From positions 30,522,222 to 30,586,221 of the forward strand of contig CM074195.1 of the NCBI GenBank assembly GCA_037179385.1: a stretch of DNA of 64,000 nucleotides, written 5' to 3'. A program made the position numbers and the translations under genes. Positions 1 through 12,900 of the stretch are shown here, in pieces (position 1 is the first letter of the stretch; each line of letters begins with the position of its first letter). Source of the DNA: Holothuria scabra (lineage: Eukaryota > Echinodermata > Holothuroidea > Aspidochirotida > Holothuriidae). The notes below the pieces were generated by a model. The model searched no databases, was not told where the DNA came from, and saw only the letters and a list, made by a program, of their open reading frames with translations.

Positions 1-761
1 AACTTCAGTATTTCAGGTATTGCAACCAGTATATTTTCATTGTTTGTGACAAGGGGGGGGGGGGAGGGGAGGGGGGCATGATTGATGAGGGGGGGGAGTT
101 GAAGGAACTGTGACCAAACTGGTCACCTTCTGATGAGGTACATTACTATGTGATGGGAATCCAGGCACTATGATGCCTGTTGCTATCCTTACCAACAGTT
201 TGTACTCTCACTTTTGTACACAAACGGAACTCAAAAATTGCTGATGTCATTTAAAGAGTACTATAAATACTACAGACATTGACAAGACTAAACTTCAAGT
301 GGCCATGAATGTTATTAGCAACATTTCAATAGAACAATATCTCGAGTTATGCCAGTTTTTTGCAGTTAAAATTTTTACTTTCAGGTTTGCAGCATAGAGG
401 TAAATATAATTATTTTTCTGCTCATTGCCCTTCAGTAATAATTCTGAAAGGCTGTTTTACAAGAATATGGTTTTTGACTTTTGAATAACAACATATTACT
501 TTGAATGGCTAACCAACTGAGCAATTTACATCAAATTTGGTTTCTTTTGAAAAGTCAGTTCATATGAGAAAATCTCTAATTGCTCTTGGATGAAATACCC
601 ATCTTACTTTGACCTGTCTAGAGATTGAACCCCAGATGTCTCAGTTGCTAGGTCGCATTGCTTTAAATGTCTCTGTCTTTACCCACTCAGCCACTGCACT
701 AGTGAAACAAAAAGAAAATAAAATAAAATGCTTACCTTTCATTTCATTTAAATGGGAACAG
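1..761 (+). other. partial intron upstream of the first visible agrin exon
   Basis: Holds a G-run region at about 53-110 and a minus-strand SINE copy (about 500-705). No agrin exon was recognised before 762. Confidence 0.6.
500..705 (-). repeat. tRNA-derived SINE copy
   Basis: Read on the minus strand it begins with an A-box-like TGGCTGAGTGGGT and has a B-box-like GGTTCAATCTC about 55 bases later, then a tail shared with the copy at 13600-13815. This is the layout of a tRNA-derived SINE. Confidence 0.55.
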
Positions 762-917
762 ATGTGGAACAGGAACCATGTGATGGGGAGACCCCTCTTA
801 GTGATCCAGAGAGTGGAGATGAGTTTTCCTGCTCGGTGGAGAACGGAGGTGACGAATGTCCGTCAGGCAGCTACTGTCATATACATCACATGGGAAACTT
901 TGCAGTCTGCTGCCCGG
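762..917 (+). CDS. AGRN: agrin exon: lustrin-like cysteine-rich module
   Basis: This 52-codon exon has phase 1 at both ends. The acceptor is the AG at 760-761 and the donor is CCGG|gtgaga. It has six cysteines in the pattern C-DGETPL...F-x-C...CPSGSYCH...AVCCPG, which resembles the lustrin-type Cys-rich repeat (C..G.PL...C...CP.GY.C...CCP). A second possible acceptor at 771-772 would be phase 0 and would not fit the phase-1 pattern of the following exons. Vertebrate agrin has no such module at this place, so its membership in the transcript rests on phase and position. The domain name is inferred from pattern only. Confidence 0.7.
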
Positions 918-3900
918 GTGAGACGAGTTGTATTTTTTCTGTTTTAACACTGGTTATTGCTTATTTTTCTTTTATGTTTCAGTCATTTGCTTATTATTTT
1001 GGGATCAAATTTTGGCATTTACAATTTAAAATTTGGATTTCTTGAGGTAAAAAGTTAGTTTCCTTTTGGTTGGTGTGACCTGGTACCTGTTTAATTGTTT
1101 ATGCTAAAATGTAGGATTGGGTGAAGGGATGGTGGGGAATTTGTTGCCGTGAATTTGAAAAGCATTGATGCATCATTGCAAATTACCAAACTATTTTTCT
1201 TCCCTGCAGTCCATGGGGAAAGAGGGTGGGGCAGTATTGTGGTAAGAAGAATCCTGTGAACTATTACTTGCACCAAGTCAGTGTGCTGGGTTGGATTCTC
1301 ACCTCACCTTTCCAAATAGGTTAGGGTGAATTTTGAAAATTTGGGCATGTTATTAAAGAAAACGGAAGCCAAAGTTGTGGTGCATTGATGGGTAAAGCAG
1401 CATTAAGCTTTTATCAGATATAAATTTTACAGAGAAACTGTGTTCTCCATTTTTGTGGGTCAAAAGTGTCTGCCAAAAGTCTGGCTGGGGGGGGGGGGGA
1501 AGTTTGGTAGCAGTGGGGATGAGGGGAGAGATGGGGCTATTAACCCTTATCCCAAGCCCACCTTCCATCCCCCATATGTCTGATAAAAAGTTTGAACAAC
1601 CATCTTAGTGAACACATTTCATGCCATCCCCAGGAGGGCTGATAAAAATGTTTTTCCTGGTAATTATTAAGTCAAATTTCCCACAATTACAATTACGAGT
1701 GACAAATCCAGGCAGGGACACAACAGGTGCTCCCCATTGGTTGTTATGCTTGTATATAAATGTGCTCCAAAGTGTGTCAGATTAAGCACCATTTTGCACC
1801 TCTACCCTGTTCCAAAAGCAAATATTTTCCAAAGGGGAAGGCAGTCCCCTTAAAGTCAAGTCATAAATCAAACATTGCACCCTTGCTATAAAAAAGTCCT
1901 GGATACAGCCCTAATTTTTTCACGTTTTTATGTACAGAACTAGCCAAATCTCTCCCAATTGCCTATGTTACCCTCCACATGCCGAACGTTCACATTTGTG
2001 ATTTTTTTACCCTGGTTCCTTAGCTTTTATATTATATAATGCTCCCTACGATAAAAAGAAATCCTTATCTGCAGTAGCATCTTCTGGGCCAGTGTAAAGT
2101 AAAAAAAAAAAAAAGCTCCCAAAAAATTCCCTTGTGCAGGCTTTGACAAATTCGTTTTTTATTACTTGTCCATCAGGCTAGGGATTCCTAAAGTCTACTT
2201 GTCTGCATGAAAATGCACTAGCCCTTAATTATCTAATTATCTAGTACTAGCCACTGAATTCCTATGTGAAGAAGACTTCTGTGCTGCTTGCCCGGCAGGC
2301 TACAATATTGAGCAGTTCACTTGTCCAAGTCATTTTTTACTTGCCCCAGACTGTCGGGCGGGGCATTTGTCGAGCCCTGCATTGTGATTATCAAAAAAAA
2401 TGCATGCATGATAATTTTAGTTACAAAGGGTTTTCTTTTGTCACCTACATGCATGGTTTTTAGATTAGTTTTTCATAGTAGTGTTTTAGCTTGATTTTAC
2501 ATTGGATTTGCATAAAGCATTAATCCATGCTAGTGACCTTCACATGCATTGTAGAATATACTAAGCATCTTTTTATGTTATTTAATTTTTGTTCATTTTC
2601 AAACCTAATTGATTATCACAAGAAAGTATTAATGGTTTTGACCTTGCCCCTTCAGTATTATGCCACATATACTGTGGTCTCACGTACCCCATGCTCGAGG
2701 TAACACTGTGTTACCTTGCGCTCAAGTAACATGGGAATGCGGACTAATGGGGGGTCGGTGTTTAAATTTCAATCCACCTCTAATCGCAGGGTTATGTGGT
2801 TTTAGACACTGTGTTTTTGTTTTAATCAAGCAAGGTCACAGATTTTTTGACGCTGATGACAGGTATTTTCTATCATTTGACAGTAATTTGTATGTTAAAT
2901 ATTTGACCTTGTTACTACGGTATCACTACCCAATCAATGAAACACAGGGTACGTGAGGAAACAGACTGGAAAACACATATTAATCTGTAGTTTTACCCTC
3001 TAAACAGGAGGTAACACCGAGTGTCACAGGTATGTGAGACCAAGCCTATAGCTTGGCTGCAGGTCTCTGAACCAGGCTGCAGAAGATACAGCTTTGCATT
3101 GCTTTTATACACATTATATTAGCAGGGATATTTCTTCTAGTCTAATATGTGCAGAACTCAGACCAAGTAAATTAGATCCAATTTAAAGGACCGAATTTTC
3201 CCTTTAATGTGTCCCCTTCAGTTTCTATAGCTATTTATGTAGTATCTATTTACAGTGGAGTAGTTTGCTCCTTGTCATTTTGGCAAATTACAAGTCACAT
3301 TCACTTAAGGGCAGTCAACTCTCACCCCAGACTACAAGTTTTGTGGTAGTCTTGAGAAATTGTCAAGCTCTTTTATTGACAGCAAGTTCAAAAAGCACAG
3401 TACTCATTTCACACAGCTTGCACTGTACTAAGAGTGTTTTTAAAACACAATGGAGTCTTGTATACCCACTCTGAAGTAATAAACTGAGATTGTGTCTGCT
3501 TGAGGATGAGAGATTAGACAGTTGTGGGAGGGGCTTAAGTGAGAGGGATAGGAGAATTTGAACTGTTTGGAGTGAGAGGATCAGGCCTTTAATAGTTTTC
3601 ACGGCAGCCACCATTCCGAAACCAATACGCTGCAGCAGCCTCAGAAATGCTACAAGCCTTACAGCTTGACTGAAGCAGCTGAAATGTTTTAACATGGTGC
3701 TAATTTTGATAAGGAATGTTTTTCACTTATACCTAGAGCAGATTTTGATTAGATTATCACATCTTATACTAACATGTTTTTGTTTCTTTCTCAATTCTAT
3801 TTTGCTTTCTCGATTTCTTCATGCTACCCCTGTCACACCCCTATTACCAACCATCCTATGATGAAATTCCATCTAATGTAGTTGGAGGTTTGTTTCAAAA

Positions 3901-6900
3901 TTTGGTTTTATTTTTTTAGTTCATTTTTGTTTGGTTCTCATTTTTTGCAAATTATAACTGGGTTTGCAAGTCCTTTGCTATTCTTTCACTTTTTCTTTAA
4001 AATTCATTGAAAACTGTGTTGACTGAATTTACTTGCAGAAGTGGTAAGTTTTGCTTAGGAGTACTTATCTTCTTTGTAGCTTCCATGGGCAGCAATTCAG
4101 GGTCTGGAGGGATGTCCCACTAACATTTAAGAACCCCTTGACTTTGATTTTTGACACAGATATTATTTGGAAAATGAGGTAAAAAGTCCCACCCCCTCCC
4201 CAATAATGAGAACAAATGGCTGCCCTTGGTAGGTTACTATCACTGTTCTACCACTGGAATGTGGAATCCATAAAAACCTAAACAGTTCAAGTAAAAAAAA
4301 AATAGGCCTTATAGGGAAAGCTGTTTGAAAATTGCAGCTAGGAGTGGTGTGTTCAAATTCTGCTAGACATTATAGACAACAAAAGAAACCAATTAAAAAT
4401 CAGGATAACATTGTCTTTATTGAGTATTTTATTACAATCCATCTGCATTTGAATATTAGCTAAAGAAAAGGAAAAAGATACCAAGTGACAGCCCCATAGT
4501 CCAAATAAATCACTTGGGGGGGGGGGGTGGTTTTAGAGGACCTCTTTTGATGGGAAGGATGAATGGAATAAGGTGAAAGAAATCCTTGTTCCTCCTAAAT
4601 TAGATGGGTTGGGCAAAAAAATATTTTGATTGGTAAGGGATTTACTGCCACGTTTACTTCCCTTTTGTTAACAAGCTGTGCTAAGTATTTCAATTAGTCT
4701 CATATCATGCACGAATGTAATTAATTCAAAAATATTTTTTAGATTTTTTACCCACCTTATTTTCATTTAAAGGATTGCATATCTTACTGTTAGTTTGTAG
4801 TGCCATTTGTGTATTCATGATGTGTCTATCCATTGACTATTCATATTCATACCTTCACTGAAAGATATCATGCATGTTCACCAAGTTTTTTGTGTTCATC
4901 ACATAATTAGACTTTCAAAACTAATAAACATCATCGAAATATTTTAGTAATTTTTGAGTGTATTGACTTCTTTTGGATGGCAAATTGTATTTGTAAAATG
5001 TAAGGCTTTCACTGCAAGTAAGGTAGATGAACCCTTAGGATGAGTGAGATAAATCCTCTATTGAATGTCAACTTAAATAATTGAAATCCACTTGTCTGCC
5101 TTTGGTAAAGAAAGTTCTGCAAAATGATTTACACCCTAGTGGAAGTTAACATTGGTTTTGCAAAAAGGTTCTTTGCCAGAAAGTCCGGAGGACTTTGTAA
5201 AATGCATTTTTTGCTGGGGGAGAGAAAATTCTCATTTGGCTGGTATTCTTTGATTGAATCCCAATATTAAAAAAGTAGCTCACAATAATCAGCATACACA
5301 ATATGTGCTCTCAGATTGGCACCTTGTATGTTCACCAAGTTATGGCCCTAAAGGACAAGGGCAGTCATCCCAAAGTTATTTTGAAGTAGCAGCCAAATTT
5401 CACAATATTTTCTTATTTCTCCTCAATGTATCTTTCATAATATATTATTACTTCAACACTGCATATTTATGATAATCAAAACAGGTTCTTTTAGTTTATT
5501 TCACATTTTGGGAGCAAACATATTCTGGCATAATTTTCAAGAGCTGAGAGCAATTCCTGAAACAGTGTAGATTACTATACTACTTCAAGATGGGGCGATA
5601 ACACTTTCCCTTCAAATAATAAAGTAGGTTTGTGGGTTTGGGGATTATGTTGCAAAATACCAGTAGACTGAATATCCAGGGGGCTCAAGCAGAGAAACAT
5701 TTATAAATCTTATATTGGCATGTGGATGCCCTATATTGAGTAAAATTTTCACTGTGTTTTGTAGGAATGAAAGGTCATTTTGGGTGAATTTAAATGTAAT
5801 GTCCCAAAACTAGATAATTGTTTATTAACACCATCTAATGAAGGGTAACTTCAATAGAGGGTTCAAATATTTGTAAACCATGGTGGATATTTTTGCGAAA
5901 CGGTATAATGACAGGGGTGGGGAAGAGGAAGAAATAAGGCAAAAGTAACTTTGTGAAAAAGGAAAAAGTCAACTAACACATTTGAAACATTAAAGAAAAG
6001 TGTGTGCATAGGAGAAGGGGTGGCAATTCAACTCCCATTTATTCCTGGGGTTTCAGAAGTTGAAAAAACAGTAAATTTTGAAACTTTAATTTGACAACAG
6101 ATTACTTGTCTGTTCAACATATTTTAATGGCAGTTTGTTTTGATTTTGTAGTTCATGTATAGCATGGAGGTCCACTTATAGAATTGCAATACTTTTCCAA
6201 AAGATAGTTAAACAAGTGGCATGACCTAAAATATTAATATTTTATATCTAACAGAGGCAACAGCAGTGCCAATTGTGAGATGTGAAGAAACAGAGTTTGG
6301 GTGTTGTTCAGATGGGGAAACCCCTGCTGAAGGCGAGAACTTTGAAGGCTGTGAGGATGAAGGTAGGGTTGTGTCTCATATATCACAGACTTTCTACATA
6401 TATGGACAGAGCATACTGCACAGTATATTGTCGCTACCATACGTGTTAAGTCCAGGGGCCCGTTCCACAAAGAGTTACGCACAATCTTTAGTATGATTTA
6501 CTGTTGACTTAAGTATGGGAAATCAAACTTAAGATTGTGCGTAACTCTTTGTGGAACGGGCCCCTGGTCTCACTACAGCAATATCGGATCGGATCACTAT
6601 CTGATTTTTGTGAGTGTTAGTAAAATCTCCTCCATCCAGTGACGTAAAGAACCAAACATTTGCCATCTTGTGTAAAAATGTCATTGGTGTGAGAGGATTA
6701 TGGAAATGAAATGTAAGCTGTTTATTTCATGATGTCACATTGACAAATAGCTTTCATGGGACTACCTGTATCCAATAAAAGCTGTCTGTGGATGTGAGGT
6801 TACAGAATAATTTTATAACTTAGATTTTCGTATTCCGGTGGTACTAATCATATATTTACACAAGTTAGCACATTTTTGTTTCTTTTTGACTAAAGATGGT

Positions 6901-9900
6901 GGAGATTTGAAGTAAATCTCACAAAAATTGGAATGGAATCCGATCCGTTTCATTGTAGTGGGACCTGGGCTTAAGTATAGGCATAGCAAGATGGCCATCT
7001 GCATTAATTTTGAATGAAAGTTTGAGCTTGCCCAAGTAGCACAAATTGACAGGTTTTTCTAATAATTTTAAATATTTTCGAAATACTGCAAGGAAAGATC
7101 AGAATCACTACACATATTGCAGGAATATGATATTGTTTCCCATTCAAGTTTAACTTTTGTTTAAAAAATTACAGAACTGTCATCAAATCATTCAAGTGAT
7201 GGCTTCACAGCGGCCAGGTGTCTTTTTTCACCTCAGGCAGTAGCAACAATATACGGATAAGGTTACACGTTACATGTTCTGTCCATGTATATAGATGAAT
7301 CTAGACTGCAAGTGATGGTCTAATTTTACTCCACCATAACTGGGGTCTATCATCTTTTAATCTCGCAATTTCATTTGCTCACCTTATCACGGATGGCTGT
7401 ACACTTAATTGTATGCGGATTCCCTCAATTTCACTGAATACGAGGATTTGAAATTCACGTAGACAAATGAAGGAGATTTAAGGGTGATGGATCCCACTGT
7501 TGGCTACCTACAATCACTAAACACAAGCCCTGATCGGATTCATGTATGGGAAGTTTGTGATCTTTATTCACATTTCTTGTTGTGAATGTTTCTTTCTTTT
7601 CCTTTGAGTTTCAAAAAAAATGATTCAAATGTATAACATTGGAAAGTCATGAAATTTTAAGAATTATTTCAAGGCCTGGAAAAGTCTTGAAATTCATGAA
7701 AATTGTTTGAAGTCTCCAAATATTCAATTCAGTTTTCACAAGTTGACATTGCCCTGGTTTCACTGGTAACAACAAAATTTTCTCATATAATATCAAAATT
7801 TATTGTTCTCCTCATCTCAAATTTTGCTGTTAGCAGTGAAAAGTAAATGTTAGACATCATGACAAAGGCCATGGAATTCTTTATTTGGTCCTTGGACAGT
7901 CATGGAAAAGTCATGGAAATTGATTTCCCTGAAATTACATGAACACTGTCAATAATTCAGGACCATACTTAATAATTACATGCTGCCCTCAACCTAAGAC
8001 CATCTTCTTCGATGGTAACACATAAACCATAGAGATGGTTTATTTTAGTAGTATTTTCTTCAAGAAACTTTAATTAAATTTCTGTGTTGTAAAAACCAAA
8101 TAAATGAATGAAAAAGAAAATGCATGAAATCTGTTTACCAAAAAAAGTCGTTGTTCAATGATCTTTCTTTTGATAGCAAAATCTGTTAATTTTATATTGA
8201 TAACATTTCATAAACTCCAAGGCCAGAAGCATAGTTGGGCAAAAGCTGTGGTATTTATAAGCCCTGCAGTGCATATGCTATGAGTGAAATGGTAAACTTT
8301 TAGGAGTAAATTATTATGATGGACTACACCCTATAATCTTGAAGTATTACTTTCTCTGATTCAGATAAAGAATGTGACTGCAATGAGATTGGAGCTTACA
8401 GCAGACAGTGTGATGAGAACGACCAATGCTCTTGTCGACCTGGTGTTGTGGGAGAACTTTGTAACAGTTGTTCCCCTGGATTTTGGAATTTTAGGGGAAT
8501 CTTAGACGGAAATGAGGGATGTCAGCGTACGTACATTTTTTTGATGAATTTATTCAATGTAAATTTGATTGGAATCAAATCATCTCAAAACTACTACAAT
8601 GCTGATAGTTATCCCTAATAGCGGTATCCCTTCAACCATTTGTGAGTCTTGCCATTCTTAGTATCAAATCATGGTTTTGGTGAAGAAATACATTTTCTGC
8701 AGTTTTAACCAAACCAAATGACCCATTGTTAGCATAACCTACTATAAATGCTTGACTTGAAAATTGATTCAGCTGTTCTAGTGAGTCATCAAGGAAAATG
8801 AGACAGCTTTATTTTTTTGTCCTCTCCTTCTTTTTTTTCCAGCTTTATCCGATCCACTTGTACAAACAGTAATAACTGTGTCCATGTTTACAAACAATAC
8901 ATAAGAAATTCTTGCCGGTACTATTGCGGACGTGATTTGTTCCTAGAAAACAAGCCAACATAAAATAATTACTCTTTAATAAATAAATGGACGTTCACTC
9001 AAATATAAGTCAAACAGTTCAAACTGAAACTTAAATTTAATGTTATGCTACTCTCTTAAAAAGGTGCATATACTAGAATCATACTGTGATTTTACATACT
9101 GGATGAGAAATCGTTTTGTTGACCCTCCCGGTATTACTTTTTCCCCTCCATTTTAAATTAATTTAAAATTGATAACTAGGAAATGAAGTGACACTGCTCT
9201 CTGTAATACTGGCTTACCTTCTCAAACAGCTAGTTAATTTCCATTGCACTGCCAATGCATTTGAATATGTTAACTTTAGTCAACCAATGGTGTGAAAATA
9301 AAGTACCATATTTTACTTAGATAATAACAGCCATTCATAAGTAATTTTTTACATATTCGTCTTTCAAACACACAGCTTGTGGGTGCAACAAAGCTGGATC
9401 AAAGAGGGATGACTGTGGCCAGGACTTTGGACAGTGCGTCTGTAAGGAGGGGGTGACTGGACTCAAGTGTGATAAATGTCCAGCTGGACAGAAAATGGGA
9501 ACCATAGGATGTGAAGATGGTAAAACTGTGATATATTTTGTTTTAGATTTGAATACTGTCGCAGTTTTTTACTTTTAGACTCTTTAGAGACCTTAAGGCA
9601 GTCAACTCTCACCCCAAACTACAATTTTTGTAGTAGTCTACAGAAATTATTCATTGGCACATCTCTTTGCTTGGACACAAATGTTTTTCCAGTCAAACCA
9701 GTGGTAGACTAGATGACAAACCTGTGGGGAAGAGTGGCAACTGGCAAACCTGTGTCAATTTCACAGGGAAACATGTTTCCATGAAGAAGTCTGTGAATAC
9801 TCACCAAGGAACATGTGAAAGCCCTGACAATTTAGAGCAAATGTACACACATTTTGGGCTTTATGTTTTCAAAGAAGTGAATAATTGTGAATGTTGGGTT

Positions 9901-12900
9901 AGTTCGTCAGATGAGATTTAACACACACCAGCATGATTGTGTTTCATAGTCACAACTCAATCAAAGGTCAAATTGAAATGTTTTTTTTTTTCCTCCAAAT
10001 ACCAGTTCAAACGCTGTGCAAGTCCTTCCTCTAACTAGTTGCCGCTTTTGACAGTTGGGAAATACTGTGGGCATGTTCTTCAACCCCATTCTTCATGAGG
10101 CAACCATGATGGGGTTTGCTCGACTTTATAAAGCTAAACACCCACCAGTTGTGGATTGAGTAATAACATTCTTAGGGGGAGGGTCATTAATCTAACTGGA
10201 CAATGATGGGCAGTTGGGTAGAAGAAGATTGGAAGAACGAAGTAACTGCCAGTTAGGTAAATGACTCTGCCCATATGTGTGCATTTTATAGGAGATGGTT
10301 GGAAAAAACTACTTGCCATACAAGACTAGGGCTGCCACGATATTTGCGATATTGTAAAATCGTGGATATCATTTTGCCCCATCAATATCCACCCATGTCT
10401 TATCAAGATGTAATATTGCAACAGAATCAAATAAATGTCTAAACCACTGTGAAATCTCTTATTTTATTGTCCTTAATAAACCTAAAATGATCAAAATTTA
10501 TGTCGTCACAAGAAGTGAAAATCGGCACTTTTTTAAAGGCAAAGGTCGTTATATAAATCTATTTCTGATGAAACTTTGAGCTTCAAACTGAATTTTATTG
10601 GCTTGGTTTATGTATTCTGAGGATATATATCCTTGACACAGGCACTGCATATGATTATTAGCATGCTGATGGCAAAGGTTAAGACTACAGTTTTAAATGC
10701 TCGATATTGCAATATGGGCATGGAAATGCTGGCGATATTGATAAATGAAAAATGATTATCATGGCAACCCTTTAACAAGACCTCCTTACCCCACCTGGAT
10801 GCAGTTTAACTTCCTATTCAGAACCAGAAAATGGCAACCTTTTTCTGAAAAAGTCATGAATGTGTATACAGTCACCTCAAACATGGAAACCATTAACTTA
10901 AGAAAAGGTGATCTTGGCTTCAGACTTGCTTACTTCAAAACATTCTCCAATTTAACTTGGAGTCAAATCATGTAGTTGCAAGTTTACAACTAAATTCAAT
11001 AGAGTAAAATGTATGTTGGAAAGAAAATGTGCTTTTGTAGAATTTACAACATTGTGTTCTTTTGTTTATTTTGAAAGATGCTGAGGCTGAATCCCTCACC
11101 TGTGCTGAGAGGATGTGTGAGTTTGGAGCAGAGTGTATGGATATGAATGATACTTCCATTTGTATCTGTCCATCGGACTGCCCCGGGACAGGGGAGAAAG
11201 TTTGTGGGTCTGATGGTCAAACGTACAGCAACGAATGCCAGTTGAAAGTAATTGGCTGCAGAATGGAGAAAGTACTTTATGTTGAAAGCCAAGGGCCCTG
11301 TCAGAGTAAGTGATCAAAATCAGTTGTCATTTATAACATGTTGGACAAGGAAAGTTGAGTTATTTAATGTGGAGGCTTAACAAATGCACACACCAACCAA
11401 ATCATGAGAATTAACAAAGCAATCTCCATCTACAACACATATTCCAAAATTTCAGTTTTCATGAAAACTCGGTGACATTCAACTTATAATGTAGCCATAG
11501 ATAAGGAGGAATCTTATGTGCGGTTTCCTGCAGTGCATTGTGCCTTTGTTGCCTTTTTGGTGTATAAACTACAAGTTTATATCAGCTGTAAAGTAGGACT
11601 GAGACAGCTATTTTCATTAAGGCTTGCTTGACATTTAGATTGTCACTTAGTGTCATATGCATGTACTACACGAAACAAATTAATACGGTACACCATGTGC
11701 TGATTTCAGTTTGTGTACCCCACTGTGTGCCCTACAATTCCATGCTCCAACAAATCGTTGAACTCCATTCTTGTTTTCAAAGAATGACTGGTTTAATTTC
11801 TAACCACTCCACTACACTGTGTCTTTACCAAGATTCTTTACCTTTATTGCTTTTCTACATCAGAGTGGTTGGAACAAGGGCTGTTTCATATTCTCCCCTC
11901 CCCCCGACCTGTCTGATTTGTCATGTTTGCAGCGGCTGCTTTGAGGTTAACCGGGACCATTTCCACACCTTTGTTAGTGTATGTATTACGTGGAAGGGTA
12001 GGAAGGGATTTTACAAGCATTATGTTCACTTTTGGATGCCTTAAAGTAGTTTCAGGTTCAATGTCACTGCTGTAAATATACAACTTTGTCATTGAACATG
12101 TGTGTTGTGAATCCTGATAAAGGACTGGGACATAAGTTTTAGTTTAGTTGAAGTCAGCTACAGCTTTACGCAGAAGTGATTTCTCTAGGAATTACTAGTA
12201 TTCCTTTTTTGAAGCTTTGGTGTGAAATGAATATTATTTGGATGTATTGAGTAAATTTATTGATTTTCAAGGAATTGTAATGATAGTGACAAAAGTAGAT
12301 GAATTTCATTGAAAAAGCAGAAAGCATGGATATATGAGATCTTAAGTAGAGGAACCTGCCCTTAGCTCGATTCAAAAAATTGAAGTACCCAAGCAGAAAA
12401 AGGATAATCCCTGACAGTCATTGCTGCTTTTGTGTTCAATTACATAGAATAATACAATCACAATGTCTTTATTGTGCTGGTCACTGGGTATTTTCTAAGT
12501 TGCTACATGGATCAATGCACACTCACAATACTCCATTGAACTTGACGTAAGCCAAGGTTCTTGCTATGACAGTTACCAAATTTGAAAAGTAGCTAAGGCC
12601 TTTACCAGCATGTTGCTCTTAAATGAGTTCCTTCTCCAAGCATCTAGCAGAAGTACCAATTGAGAAAAAACCTTAACTTGTCTCACACATGCACACACCA
12701 GGATTAGCTTAATATTTAAACATACAAGATCTGAAGCTTTGTACATGTTACACAATTGTCTGTTTGTTTCTCATGCATTTGTTAAATTTAAATCTTTTAG
12801 AAATGTGTGATGTGAAGTAAACATTTTTTGATATTTTCCCTCAGCTACAATTCCAACTCCTGACACACCAGTACCTGCGTGTGAGATGTCAGAGTTTGGC

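Larger units (their letters stand above)
918..6254 (+). other. agrin intron (5.3 kb)
   Basis: Contains TIR elements at 2675-3042 and 3307-3597, short A and G runs, and otherwise AT-rich sequence. I searched for Kazal or EGF cysteine patterns in the open frames and saw none. Confidence 0.7.
6363..8364 (+). other. agrin intron (2.0 kb)
   Basis: Carries a perfect hairpin MITE (6452-6567) and a copy of a dispersed repeat (about 6955-7560). The rest is AT-rich with no recognised exon. Confidence 0.7.

Noticed and set aside
53..110. G-run as a regulatory element
   Set aside because: Simple G tracts recur across the window (1490, 4517, 31342, 44118, 60375); no specific evidence of function.
11628..12044. 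138-codon open frame
   Set aside because: No domain, no fitting splice borders, AT-rich intron composition.
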